This document shows, one piece after another, positions 6,965 through 16,150 of a stretch of DNA of 64,000 nucleotides. Each line of letters starts with the position of its first letter. Positions within the stretch are counted from its first letter, which is position 1. The notes beneath the pieces are model-generated. The model was not told where the DNA came from. It worked only from the letters and a program-made list of their open reading frames with translations, and made no database searches. The translations under genes and the position numbers were made by a program. Source of the DNA: Novosphingobium lentum NBRC 107847 (lineage in GTDB: Bacteria; Pseudomonadota; Alphaproteobacteria; Sphingomonadales; Sphingomonadaceae); contig NZ_BCTW01000005.1 in the NCBI RefSeq assembly GCF_001590965.1, positions 1 through 64,000 on the forward strand. The letters are read 5' to 3'.

Positions 6965-8910
6965 TCGCTGAAATCGGCCTTGCCATGTTGTGGATGGCGG
7001 CGGCGCTGGCGCTGCTGCAGCTGTTTGCCGGCGCGCTGGCGCTGCGCCCGGGCGGCACAGCGCTGATCCCGGTGGTACGGCCGCTGGCGATGATGCAGGG
7101 GCTGCTCGTGGCGGCGGCCTTTGCCAGCCTGATCACACTGTTCCTGACCACGGACCTTTCGGTCAAGCTGGTCGCGGAAAACAGCCATTCGCTCAAACCG
7201 TTCATCTTCAAGCTGGCGGGCACGTGGGGCAACCACGAAGGCTCGATGCTGATGTGGGTGACGATCATGGGGTTGGGTGGCGGCTTCGTCGCGCTGGTCG
7301 AGCGGCGGCTGCGCGAGGATACGCTGATCGCCACGCTGGCCGGGCAGGCGTTCGTTTCGCTGGGCTTCTATGCCTTCCTGCTGCTCGCCTCGAACCCGTT
7401 CGCGCGGCTACCCGAACCGGCGCCCGAGGGGCAGGGATTGAACCCGCTGCTGCAGGATGTGGGCCTCGCGTTCCATCCGCCCACGCTGTATGTCGGCTAT
7501 GTCGGGCTTTCGATCGCGTTCAGCTTTGCCATCGGCGCGCTGGTAACGCGCGATGTCGGCCCGGCGTTCGCCCGCGCGATGCGCCCGTGGGTGCTGGGCG
7601 CGTGGATCTTCCTGACGCTGGGCATCACCGCCGGGTCGTACTGGGCGTACTACACGCTCGGCTGGGGCGGCTGGTGGTTCTGGGATCCGGTCGAGAACGC
7701 CAGCCTGATGCCGTGGCTGGCGGCGACCGCGCTGCTCCATTCGGCCAGCGTGCTGGCGGCGCGCAATGCGCTGCGCGCGTGGACAGTGATGCTGGGCGTG
7801 GTCGCGTTCTCGATGTCGATGATCGGCACGTTCCTGGTGCGATCGGGCATCCTTACCTCGGTCCACGCGTTCGCGGTCGATCCGACGCGCGGCAGTTTCA
7901 TCCTCAGCCTGCTGGCGATCTACATCGGCGGCGCGCTGGCGCTGTTCGCCCTGCGCGCCTCGACCGTGACCGAGGGCGCGCGGTTTGCCCCGGTCAGCCG
8001 CGAGGCGGCGCTGGTGTTCAACAACGTGATGCTGTGCGGCATTCTGGGCATCGTGCTGGTTGGCACGCTGTATCCTTTGCTGACCGAGGCGTTCGGCCAG
8101 AAGGTTTCGGTGGGACCGCCCTATTTCAACCCGGTCGCGGCGATTTTCGTGCTGCCGATGATCGTGGTGATGTTCGTCGGCCCGCTGCTGCGCTGGCGTG
8201 AGGACAAAGCCGCGCGCGTGACCGCGCCGGTGGCGATCCCCGCCGTGGTCGCGGCGTTCGTGTTGTTCGTGCTGGTGCTGGCCGAACCGCAGATGAAGCT
8301 GCTGCCCACGCTGGGGCTGGGCGCGGCGGCGGGGCTGGCGGTGGCGAGCGTGATCCCGCTGTTCGGGCGCAATTTGCGCCGCACGCCGCTGCCGACATAC
8401 GGGATGGTCGTGGCGCATTTCGGCATCGCGGTGGCGCTGGCCGGTATCGCCAGCGACAGCGCGTTCTCGACCGAGAAGCTGGCGGCAGTGAACGTGGGCG
8501 ACAGCCAGCAGGTTGGCCCGTGGACGATCGCGCTGACCGGGATCGAACCGATCGCCGGGCAGAACTGGACCGCGCTGCAGGCCAATCTTTCGGCCAGCTA
8601 TGCCGGCGGCGCACCGGTCGCGCTGCAGCCGCAGGCCCGCAGCTTCTCCTCGCCGCCGGGCCAGCGCACCGAATCCGCGCTGAAGACGCGGTGGAACGGG
8701 CAGCTTTACACCGTACTGGGTGAAGAGGCCGAGGACGGGCGCTGGCAGCTGCGGCTGTGGTGGAAGCCGTTCGTGCCGCTGATCTGGCTGGGCGGGGCGC
8801 TGGTCGCGCTAGGCGGCGCGCTGTCGCTGCTGGGCCGGGTGATCCGCGATGTGACCCGCCTGCGCGCCGAGAGCAAGATCGCCTGGCGCCGCGAAAGGCA
8901 GGGGCGATGA
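6961..8910 (+). CDS. ccmF: Cytochrome c heme lyase CcmF
   Basis: CcmF is the large membrane protein that joins heme to apocytochrome c. The 649-residue chain is rich in transmembrane helices and holds the WWD domain GWGGWWFWDPVEN at about 234-246. The conserved neighbouring motifs NHEGSMLMW (91-99) and FHPPTLYVGY (171-180) are present. Size matches the family. ATGA overlaps couple it to ccmE and ccmG. Confidence 0.97.
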   Translation: MIAEIGLAMLWMAAALALLQLFAGALALRPGGTALIPVVRPLAMMQGLLVAAAFASLITLFLTTDLSVKLVAENSHSLKPFIFKLAGTWGNHEGSMLMWVTIMGLGGGFVALVERRLREDTLIATLAGQAFVSLGFYAFLLLASNPFARLPEPAPEGQGLNPLLQDVGLAFHPPTLYVGYVGLSIAFSFAIGALVTRDVGPAFARAMRPWVLGAWIFLTLGITAGSYWAYYTLGWGGWWFWDPVENASLMPWLAATALLHSASVLAARNALRAWTVMLGVVAFSMSMIGTFLVRSGILTSVHAFAVDPTRGSFILSLLAIYIGGALALFALRASTVTEGARFAPVSREAALVFNNVMLCGILGIVLVGTLYPLLTEAFGQKVSVGPPYFNPVAAIFVLPMIVVMFVGPLLRWREDKAARVTAPVAIPAVVAAFVLFVLVLAEPQMKLLPTLGLGAAAGLAVASVIPLFGRNLRRTPLPTYGMVVAHFGIAVALAGIASDSAFSTEKLAAVNVGDSQQVGPWTIALTGIEPIAGQNWTALQANLSASYAGGAPVALQPQARSFSSPPGQRTESALKTRWNGQLYTVLGEEAEDGRWQLRLWWKPFVPLIWLGGALVALGGALSLLGRVIRDVTRLRAESKIAWRRERQGR

Positions 8911-9461
8911 GCGAGCCAGAGGCCAAGAAGCGCCCCGGCCTTGCGGTGTGGCTGCCGCTGGCGCTGTTCGCCGGGTTCTTCGTGCTGGTGATGTTCGGGC
9001 TGTTCCGCCCGGCCAACCGCGAGGTGTCGAGCGCGATGATCGGCAAGCCGCTGCCCGCGTTCGACTTGCGCCCCGCGACCACCGACAAGCCGGGGCTGGC
9101 AGTCGCAAAATTCCAGGATGGCAAGCCCAAGCTGCTCAACATCTTTGCCAGCTGGTGCATACCCTGCGCGGTCGAATCCCCGCAGCTGGCCGCGCTCGCC
9201 GCGCAAGGCGTGGAGATCGACGGCATCGCCATCCGCGACCGGCCCGCCGATGTCGCGCGGTTCCTCGCCACCAATGGCAACCCGTTCGCCGCGATCGGGG
9301 CCGACGATCTCAGCTCGGTCCAGCTCGCGATCGGATCGTCGGGCGTGCCCGAGACGTTCGTGATCGATGGCAAGGGCATCATCCGCTACCAGCACATCGG
9401 CGATATCCGCGCAGAGGACGTGTCGATGATCCTGGGCAAGCTGAAGGATGCAGGCTCATGA
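8907..9461 (+). CDS. ccmG: Thiol:disulfide interchange protein CcmG (DsbE)
   Basis: CcmG is a membrane-anchored periplasmic thioredoxin that reduces the heme-binding cysteines of apocytochrome c. The protein has 184 residues, an N-terminal anchor (about 13-33) and the active site WCIPC with C84 and C87. The cis-proline loop GVPETFVID follows. The start overlaps the ccmF stop by ATGA. Confidence 0.95.
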   Translation: MSEPEAKKRPGLAVWLPLALFAGFFVLVMFGLFRPANREVSSAMIGKPLPAFDLRPATTDKPGLAVAKFQDGKPKLLNIFASWCIPCAVESPQLAALAAQGVEIDGIAIRDRPADVARFLATNGNPFAAIGADDLSSVQLAIGSSGVPETFVIDGKGIIRYQHIGDIRAEDVSMILGKLKDAGS

Positions 9462-9919
9462 TCCGGCGGTGGATCGTCATCCTCACGCTGCTGCTGGCCG
9501 GGCTTCAGGCTGGGCCGCTGGCCGCGCAGGACCTGCTGCCGCCCGCGCCGTATGCCTACAAGCAGCTGCCCGATCCGGCGCAGGAGGCCAAGGCGCAGGC
9601 GCTGATGGAGACATTGCGCTGCCTCAAGTGCCAGAGCCAGTCGATCGCCGATTCGGACGCGCCGATGGCGGGTGACATGCGCCATCAGGTGCGCACGCGC
9701 ATCGCGGCGGGTGAGGATCCCGAGGCGATCCGCCAGTGGCTGATCGAGCGTTATGGCGACTACGTCAGCTACACCCCGCAGCTTTCGTCGCTGACCTGGC
9801 CGCTGTTCGCCGCGCCGCTCGCGTTCTTGGGGCTGGCCGGGCTGCTGCTGCGCCGCCGGTTCCGCCGCAGTGCTGGTGCGGGCGTGCGAACGGCCACACC
9901 GCAGGAGAAATCGTCATGA
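9458..9919 (+). CDS. ccmH: Cytochrome c maturation protein CcmH
   Basis: This 153-residue protein has a signal peptide ending near AAQ (residues 22-24), the redox motif LRCLKCQ with C55 and C58, and a C-terminal membrane helix near 113-130. It corresponds to the short CcmH (CycL) type, with the TPR part encoded separately by the next gene. It is thought to act with CcmG in keeping the apocytochrome CxxCH motif reduced. Confidence 0.95.
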   Translation: MIRRWIVILTLLLAGLQAGPLAAQDLLPPAPYAYKQLPDPAQEAKAQALMETLRCLKCQSQSIADSDAPMAGDMRHQVRTRIAAGEDPEAIRQWLIERYGDYVSYTPQLSSLTWPLFAAPLAFLGLAGLLLRRRFRRSAGAGVRTATPQEKSS

Positions 9920-10653
9920 CCTGGGTGCTGATCCTGCTGGTGGCCGCCGTGGTGTTCGGCGTGCTGGTGCTGGTGTTCAAGCTGCCGCGCGCCGGATATG
10001 AACTGACCGGCGCGGCGCTGCTGCTGGGGATCGCCGGCTATGCCATGCAGGGCCATCCGGGGTACGCCGGTGCGCCCAAGGCGGCGGTCGAGAACGACAA
10101 GGTGGCCGACGCCACGCTGATCCAGCAGCGCCAGCAGATGGGCGCATCGTACGGCAAAGGGCAAAGCTGGCTGATCGTGGCCGACGGGCTTTCGCGCCAG
10201 GGCCAGTATGGCGCGGCGGCCAACCTGCTCGGCGCTGCGGTCAAGCAGCAGCCCAGGGATGCCGATTTGTGGGTGGCGCTGGGCAATGCGCTGGTCGGCC
10301 ACAGCGACGGCATGATCAGTCCGGCGGCGCAGTTCGCGCTGCAGAAGGCCGCCAACATCGCGCCCGATCATCCGGGGCCGCCGTTCTTCATGGGGCTGGC
10401 GCTGGCGCAATCGGGGCGGCTGGCCGAAGCCCGCGCGCTGTGGGCCGAACTGCTCCAGCGCGCACCCGCCGACGCGCCGTATCGGCCGGACCTGCAGGCG
10501 CGGCTGGCGCGGATCGATTCGATGATCGGGGCCCAGGCTCCGGAACCCACACCGGCAGCGGGCAGTGCACCGCCATCGGCAAGTGCACCGGCATCGGCAA
10601 GTGCGCCGGCAGGCACAGCGCCGGCTCCCGCCGCATCGGGCGCGGGCCAGTGA
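9916..10653 (+). CDS. ccmI: CcmI-like TPR protein of cytochrome c maturation
   Basis: The 245-residue protein starts with two short hydrophobic segments (about 2-20 and 31-45), followed by TPR-like repeats (DADLWVALGNAL, APDHPGPPFFMGLAL, RLAEARALWAELL) and an Ala/Pro/Ser-rich tail of about 35 residues. CcmI (CycH) holds apocytochrome for heme ligation. It is shorter than many CcmI proteins but lies in the right place, coupled to ccmH by ATGA. The tail contains a repeated PSASAPAS pattern and is probably unstructured. Confidence 0.82.
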   Translation: MTWVLILLVAAVVFGVLVLVFKLPRAGYELTGAALLLGIAGYAMQGHPGYAGAPKAAVENDKVADATLIQQRQQMGASYGKGQSWLIVADGLSRQGQYGAAANLLGAAVKQQPRDADLWVALGNALVGHSDGMISPAAQFALQKAANIAPDHPGPPFFMGLALAQSGRLAEARALWAELLQRAPADAPYRPDLQARLARIDSMIGAQAPEPTPAAGSAPPSASAPASASAPAGTAPAPAASGAGQ

Positions 10654-10781
10654 GCCTGGCTGCCGTTTTCCCGCGCTCGAGTCCCTGTGTTGCGGGGACC
10701 GGAAGCCGGTGCTAATCGCCGCGCGGTTCGCACCCGTCCCGGGCGCGCGCGACCGATGCGGAGCCGGGGGCTGGTGCTGCA

Positions 10782-12725
10782 ATGAATGACGACGTGATTC
10801 AGGCAGCGGTTGTTCCAGGTGGGGAAGGCGTCGATCGCCAGGCCGCCGGGCACGATCACCAGAGCCACGGGCGCGGCACCCTGCTGGGCATGGCGGTGGG
10901 CGCGATCGGCGTGGTGTTCGGCGATATCGGCACCAGCCCGCTGTACGCGTTGCGCGATACGTTTGCCGGCCACCACCCGCTGCCGCTCGACCAGTTGCAC
11001 GTTTACGGCATCATCAGCCTGATGTTCTGGTCGATGATGATCATCGTGACGCTGAAATACGTCACCGTGATCATGCGCGCCGACAACAAGGGCGAGGGCG
11101 GCAGCCTGGCGCTACTGGCGATGATCAACCAGCATTCGACCGGACGCCGCTGGAGCAAGGGCATCATCCTGCTCGGCGTGTTCGCCACCGCGCTGTTCTA
11201 TGGCGACAGCATGATCACGCCGGCGGTGTCGGTGATGTCGGCGATCGAGGGTGTCGCGGTGTACCAGCCCGAACTGCACCGGCTGGTGGTGCCGCTGGTG
11301 GCGTTCATCCTGGTCGGGCTGTTCTTCATCCAGAGCCGCGGCACGGCGAAAGTCGCCACGTTCTTCGGGCCGATCATGCTGCTCTATTTCGCCACGATCT
11401 CGGTGCTGGGCGTGATCTCGATCCTGGCGATGCCGCAAGTCATCGCGGCGCTGTCACCGCACTATGCCGCGCTGATGTTCATCGCCGATCCGCTCCATGG
11501 CTTCCTGGCGATGGGCGCGGCGGTGCTGGCAGTGACCGGCGCCGAGGCGCTGTACGCCGACATGGGCCACTTCGGCCGCAACCCGATCCGCCTGTCGTGG
11601 CTGGTGTTCGTGCTGCCCGCGCTGGTTCTGAACTACCTGGGGCAGGCCTCGCTGCTGATGCGCGATCCTTCGGCGCTGGAAAGCCCGTTCTATTTCCTCG
11701 CGCCCGACTGGTTCCAGTGGCCGCTGCTGGTGCTGGCCAGCGCGGCGGCGGTAATCGCTTCGCAGGCGGTCATCTCGGGCGCGTTTTCGGTCACGCAGCA
11801 GGCGATCCAGCTCGGCTTCATCCCGCGCATGACGATCAAGCACACCAGCGAAACCGCCGCCGGGCAGATTTTCGTGCCCGTGGTCAACTGGGCGCTGATG
11901 ATCGCGGTGCTGCTGCTGGTGTTCATCTTCCAGCGCTCGTCCAACCTTACCGCCGCCTATGGCATCGCGGTGACCGGCGCGATGCTGATCGACAACTTCC
12001 TGCTGGCGGTGGTGCTGTTCCAGCTGTGGCGGTGGAACAAGGCCGTTGCGATCCCGCTGCTCGGCCTGTTCTTCGTGATCGACACCGGATACCTTTCGGC
12101 CAACCTCACCAAGATTCCCGACGGCGGTTGGGTGCCGCTGGCGATGGGGCTGGCGATTTTCACGCTGCTCACCACGTGGTCGCGCGGGCGCGCGCTGATG
12201 CGGCAGAACATGGCCGAAGGATCGATCCCGCTCGAGGTGTTCACCAAGTCGGCGCATTCCAGCGCGGCGCGCGTTTCGGGCACCGCGATCTTCATGGCAT
12301 CGGCCAGTTCGGGCGTGCCGTCGGCGCTGCTGCACAACATCAAGCACAACAAGGTGCTGCACGAACGCGTCATCATCCTGACCGTGCAGATCGGGGACGT
12401 GCCGTATGTCGATCCGGATGAGCGATCGACCGTGAAGGATCTGGGGCAAGGGTTCTACCGCGTGATTCTGCGCTTCGGGTTCCTTGAGGAAACCGATGTT
12501 CCCGCCGCGCTCAAGACCGTGACGATGTGCGGCGAGGCGTTCGACATGATGAAGACCAGCTTCTTCCTGTCGCGCCAGACGCTGATCGCTTCGGACAAGC
12601 CGGGCATGGCGATCTGGCGCGAAAAGCTGTTCGCATGGATGCTGCGCAACGCCGCCAGCGCGATGGAATTCTTCCGCCTGCCCACCAACCGCGTGGTCGA
12701 ACTGGGCAGCCAGCTGGAGATTTAG
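10782..12725 (+). CDS. kup: Low-affinity potassium transporter Kup
   Basis: Kup (TrkD) takes up potassium in symport with protons. The 647-residue protein has the family pattern of about 12 transmembrane helices followed by a cytoplasmic C-terminal domain. The hallmark N-terminal motif [19 protein letters not shown] lies near residues 45-63. Later conserved blocks such as [10 protein letters not shown] and [11 protein letters not shown] are present. It stands alone, 128 bases after ccmI, and faces sthA across a long inverted repeat. Confidence 0.96.
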   Translation: MNDDVIQAAVVPGGEGVDRQAAGHDHQSHGRGTLLGMAVGAIGVVFGDIGTSPLYALRDTFAGHHPLPLDQLHVYGIISLMFWSMMIIVTLKYVTVIMRADNKGEGGSLALLAMINQHSTGRRWSKGIILLGVFATALFYGDSMITPAVSVMSAIEGVAVYQPELHRLVVPLVAFILVGLFFIQSRGTAKVATFFGPIMLLYFATISVLGVISILAMPQVIAALSPHYAALMFIADPLHGFLAMGAAVLAVTGAEALYADMGHFGRNPIRLSWLVFVLPALVLNYLGQASLLMRDPSALESPFYFLAPDWFQWPLLVLASAAAVIASQAVISGAFSVTQQAIQLGFIPRMTIKHTSETAAGQIFVPVVNWALMIAVLLLVFIFQRSSNLTAAYGIAVTGAMLIDNFLLAVVLFQLWRWNKAVAIPLLGLFFVIDTGYLSANLTKIPDGGWVPLAMGLAIFTLLTTWSRGRALMRQNMAEGSIPLEVFTKSAHSSAARVSGTAIFMASASSGVPSALLHNIKHNKVLHERVIILTVQIGDVPYVDPDERSTVKDLGQGFYRVILRFGFLEETDVPAALKTVTMCGEAFDMMKTSFFLSRQTLIASDKPGMAIWREKLFAWMLRNAASAMEFFRLPTNRVVELGSQLEI

Positions 12726-12735
12726 GGCGAATGCC

Positions 12736-12826
12736 CGTCGTCCCGGACTTGATCCGGGACCGCTGGCGCTCTCACTGGCGGTAGCGTCGTTGTGGCCAGC
12801 GGTCCCGGGTCAAGCCCGGGACGACG
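12736..12826. repeat. Inverted repeat between convergent kup and sthA
   Basis: The 32-base left arm (12736-12767) is nearly the reverse complement of 12795-12826. Each arm also contains its own hairpin, TCCCGG...CCGGGA. The left arm recurs base for base at 34896-34927. Placed between two convergent stop codons, it probably serves as a two-way transcription end, but it belongs to a dispersed repeat family. Confidence 0.85.
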
Positions 12827-12859
12827 TTACTCCGCACATCGTCAATTCATGCGCAGCCC

Positions 12860-14260
12860 TTAACACGCCACCTTGGGCATCCGGTTCCACGCATCCAGCG
12901 CGGCGATCTTGTACGCTTCGGCCAGCGTGGGGTAGTTGAAGGTGTTCTCGATGAAATAGTCGAGCGTGCCCTTCAGGTTAAGCACCGCCTGGCCGATGTG
13001 GATCAGTTCGGTCGCGCCTTCGCCGATGATGTGCACGCCCAGCAGGCGCCGGGTCTTGAGCGAGAACAGCATCTTCATCATGCCGTTGCTCAACCCCATG
13101 ATGTGCCCGCGCGAGGTTTCGCGAAAGCGCGCGATGCCGCATTCGTACCCGATCCCGCGCGCGCGCACTTCTTCCTCGTTCATCCCCACGGTCGAGATTT
13201 CGGGGACGGCGTAGATGCCATAGGGGAAGTATTGCGGCGCGGGCGGCATCGGCAGGCCGAAGGCGTGGCAGGCGGCGATCCGGCCCTGCTCCATCGAGGT
13301 GGAGGCCAGGCTGGGAAAGCCGATCACGTCGCCCGCCGCATAGATGTGCGGAACCGCCGTCTGGAACGTTTTTGGATCGACCGCCAGCCGCCCGCGCGCG
13401 TCCACTGCCAGACCGCAGGCGGCCAGATCGAGCGGATCGGTCGCGCCCATCCGGCCCGCCGCATACAGCAGCATGTCGCTGCGGATGGTGCGGCCGCCTT
13501 CCAGCGTGGTCACCGGCCAGCCGTCCTTGCCCTTTTCGATCTTCACCACTTTGCTGCCGAGCCGGATGATCGTGCCGCGATCGCGCAGGATGTGGACGAA
13601 TTCCTGGATGATCTCGCGGTCGATGAAATCGAGGAAGCTCTCGCGCGGCTCGATCAGCGTGACCGGCACGTCCAGCGCGCTAAAGATGGTGGCGTATTCG
13701 ATGCCGATCACGCCCGCGCCGATCACGGTCAGGCTGCGCGGCACGCGTGGCGCCTCGATCACCGCGTCGCTGTCGAGGATATGATCGTCGTCGAACGGGA
13801 TGCTCTCGGGACGGAACGGCACCGTGCCCACCGCAATCAGGATGCGCTCGCCCGACACGACCAGATCGCTGTCATCGACGCAGCGGATGTTGAGGCGGTG
13901 CGGATCGAGGAACCGCGCGGTGCCGGCGATGGTGCGCACGTTGTTGCGCTGGAACTGGTGTTCGAGCACATCGACTTCGTGTTCCAGCGTCTTGGTCAGC
14001 CGGATGCCGAGGTCTTCGCCGCGAATCTCTTTCTTGACCCGGTAGCTGCTGCCGTAGAACCCACGCTCGCGCCAGCCCGACAGGTTCAGCGCGGTTTCGC
14101 GCAAGGTCTTGGACGGGATCGTGCCGGTGTGCACGGACACCCCGCCAACTCGCCGGCGTCCTTCGACAACCAGCACGGAATGGCCCAGCTTGGCCGCCTG
14201 GACCGCAGCGCGGCGCCCTGCCGGCCCGCTGCCGATAACGATGAAGTCGTACGTTTCCAT
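12860..14260 (-). CDS. sthA: Soluble pyridine nucleotide transhydrogenase
   Basis: SthA is an FAD flavoprotein that passes reducing equivalents between NADPH and NAD+. From the ATG at 14260 it is 466 residues, the same length as E. coli SthA. It has the FAD-binding GSGPAG motif at 10-15, a second Rossmann motif (GAGVIGIEYA), and the C-terminal dimer domain ending in HIGQAVLNLKG and NTFNYPTLAEAYK. The region where disulfide reductases have a CxxxxC pair reads GGVSVHTGTIPSKTL, without cysteine, which separates it from lipoamide dehydrogenase and mercuric reductase. An in-frame codon at 14380 would add 40 unrelated residues. Confidence 0.93.
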   Translation of the reverse strand: METYDFIVIGSGPAGRRAAVQAAKLGHSVLVVEGRRRVGGVSVHTGTIPSKTLRETALNLSGWRERGFYGSSYRVKKEIRGEDLGIRLTKTLEHEVDVLEHQFQRNNVRTIAGTARFLDPHRLNIRCVDDSDLVVSGERILIAVGTVPFRPESIPFDDDHILDSDAVIEAPRVPRSLTVIGAGVIGIEYATIFSALDVPVTLIEPRESFLDFIDREIIQEFVHILRDRGTIIRLGSKVVKIEKGKDGWPVTTLEGGRTIRSDMLLYAAGRMGATDPLDLAACGLAVDARGRLAVDPKTFQTAVPHIYAAGDVIGFPSLASTSMEQGRIAACHAFGLPMPPAPQYFPYGIYAVPEISTVGMNEEEVRARGIGYECGIARFRETSRGHIMGLSNGMMKMLFSLKTRRLLGVHIIGEGATELIHIGQAVLNLKGTLDYFIENTFNYPTLAEAYKIAALDAWNRMPKVAC

Positions 14261-14506
14261 GCCCGGCGGTTCCCCCGATCGCGACGGACACGCACCGAAC
14301 GGACATTTCCGCTCGCCGTCGTAGCCGCCCAACCCGTCGCCTGTCCCGGCAACCGCTCCCAAGCTTGTTCTGTCGCCCAAGCTATCGGGTTATGCGGCAC
14401 CTGTCATGCCCTCGTCGATAATGGCGCAACATGGTTAATGCCGGGGTGGGGCGGGGGTGCTGAAACGCGGGCAGGAATACGTAGTTGGCGGTGGTTCCAA
14501 ACGTGA

Positions 14507-14626
14507 CCGCTCATGGTGAGGAGAGACTGAGCTTGGCGAAGGCTCGTCTCGAACCACCGCCCGAACGACCGGGTTGTGCTTCGAGACGCCGCTTCGACAA
14601 GCTCAGCGGCTCCTCAGCATGAGCGG
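14507..14626. repeat. Dispersed inverted repeat (CTTCGACAAGCTCAG family)
   Basis: Left arm 14507-14553 and right arm 14579-14626 are imperfect reverse complements. The right arm contains CTTCGACAAGCTCAGCGG, a phrase that recurs in altered form in yciB (16804-16827) and mtaB (from 18700). It sits in a 406-base gap (14261-14666) between the divergent sthA start and the DUF4337 stop. I see no gene in that gap. Confidence 0.75.
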
Positions 14627-14666
14627 AAGGGATTGGATCGAATGAAACGGATGCCTGCCGTGCTCG

Positions 14667-15239
14667 CTAACCCAGGAAGTTGCTCAGCACGTCGGGGTGG
14701 AACGCCAGCCGGGCAAAGCCGCACACGCCCATGAACAGGCCGAACGCGCCGAACGCCCAGCTGCCGAACAGGACACCGAAGCTTTCGACCAATGCCGCCA
14801 CCGCCGCCAGCGAGATCGCGGTGGAGATCAGCGCCTCGCTCGCATCGAACTGGTCATCGTGGACGTTGAGCGCGTCGTAGCTGTCGGCAAAGCCTTGCGC
14901 CTTGGCGGCGAGTTTCGGCGCTTCGGCGGTGTACTTGGCAATCTCGCCGTCGAGCGTGGCCAGCGTCTGCGCGGCCTGGGCCTTGCCTGCGCCGCTGGTC
15001 CCTTGGGCGATCACGGTCACTTCTGCGCGCGCGGTCTGCGCGATGTGCAGCTTGGTGCGTGTCGCCTGGTATTCGCCCCAGGTGTCGACCGAATCCGACT
15101 TGGCCTGCTGCATGTTCTGCACAAGGTTGCCGTCCTTGATGTTGCACAGCCCGGTGAACACCGACAGCAGCACCACGGTGATGGCGACCAGGCGGTTGAG
15201 CCGCTTGTCCTTGGCTTCGGCGCTGACTTCGACTTCCAT
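14667..15239 (-). CDS. DUF4337 family membrane protein
   Basis: The protein resembles the DUF4337 family, whose function is unknown. From the ATG at 15239 it is 190 residues. An N-terminal hydrophobic segment (about 17-32) is followed by a long soluble helical part rich in Ala and Gln (ARAEVTVIAQG, AKYTAEAPKLAAKAQ), then two C-terminal hydrophobic segments. This start follows GGAAG at 8 bases. A longer start at 15302 would add a Pro-rich stretch. It stands alone. Confidence 0.7.
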   Translation of the reverse strand: MEVEVSAEAKDKRLNRLVAITVVLLSVFTGLCNIKDGNLVQNMQQAKSDSVDTWGEYQATRTKLHIAQTARAEVTVIAQGTSGAGKAQAAQTLATLDGEIAKYTAEAPKLAAKAQGFADSYDALNVHDDQFDASEALISTAISLAAVAALVESFGVLFGSWAFGAFGLFMGVCGFARLAFHPDVLSNFLG

Positions 15240-15431
15240 GGCATTGGCTTCCCGCGCTCGATTGTCCGGCGGGAAATAGCCGTGGGGTGGCGGCTGCGCC
15301 AATTAAGCCCCGGTAATGCGGTCGCCATGAAGCGGGCCGCCATACCCGTCGGGCGCACCACGCAGACACACGCAGGGCGCGACCACCGCCCGGTGATCGC
15401 GCCCCGTGTGACGCGCGACGATGATGCGCGA

Positions 15432-16004
15432 TCAGCCCAGGTTGGCGCTGACCATGCAGTAGATCATCGGGATCGACAGCAGCAGGTTGGTGCGGCTGGC
15501 GAACAGTGCGCGTGGCGCGGCCTTGGCCTTTTCCTCGGCCGTGGCTTCGACGATGCCCAGGATCTTCTTCTGCGCGGGCCAGATGATGAACCACACGTTG
15601 AAGGCCATGATGATCGCCATCCACATGCCGACGCCGATCAGGTTGACGTTGCCGTCACCGGTGAAGGTCAGCGCGGCGTGGCCGTAGCCGTCGATGATCG
15701 AGATGCCGAGGCCGGTCAGCAGCGTCAGCAGAGCCCCCCAGCGGAAGAAGAAGAACACCTTGGGGGCGATGTGCCCGGTGATCGCACCCTTCTGTTCGGC
15801 GGGGATCGACGGCATCGTCGGCACCTGCACGAAGTTGAGGTAATACAGCAGGCCGATCCACAGGATGCCGAAGAACACGTGCAGCCAGCGGAACAGCGCG
15901 TTGGCATCGACCGGGGCCGATGCGGCGAAAGCGACCATGACGATGATGGCGAGGACGAGCCCCGCTATCAGCACCAGGTGCAGGTTACCAAAGAACTTGG
16001 CCAT
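15432..16004 (-). CDS. PuuD-like integral membrane protein
   Basis: The 190-residue chain has about five transmembrane helices and resembles the membrane domain of PuuD-type urate oxidases. Features include LFRWLHVFFGILWIGLLYYLNFVQVP with a conserved His, FFFFRWGALLTLLTGLG, and FNVWFIIWPAQKKI. It lacks the C-terminal cytochrome c domain of full PuuD, so urate oxidation is not established. No purine catabolism genes are nearby. Treat as a possible membrane b-type heme protein of unknown role. Confidence 0.7.
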   Translation of the reverse strand: MAKFFGNLHLVLIAGLVLAIIVMVAFAASAPVDANALFRWLHVFFGILWIGLLYYLNFVQVPTMPSIPAEQKGAITGHIAPKVFFFFRWGALLTLLTGLGISIIDGYGHAALTFTGDGNVNLIGVGMWMAIIMAFNVWFIIWPAQKKILGIVEATAEEKAKAAPRALFASRTNLLLSIPMIYCMVSANLG

Positions 16005-16150
16005 GAAAAATTCCCCCTAGAATGCGTTGGCGATAGCTCCTGCACTGCGCAGCGGCGGGAGCCTGACCGGCGCATATTAGGCCAGGTGTGGCTTTTGTCA
16101 CACTGTTTTGCGCAACGTTCGCAACTGGCGACGCAACCCGGGCCCCGGGC

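Noticed and set aside
12998..14506. A 502-codon plus-strand frame opposite sthA
   Set aside because: No motif or ribosome binding site; the minus strand is a full-length SthA.
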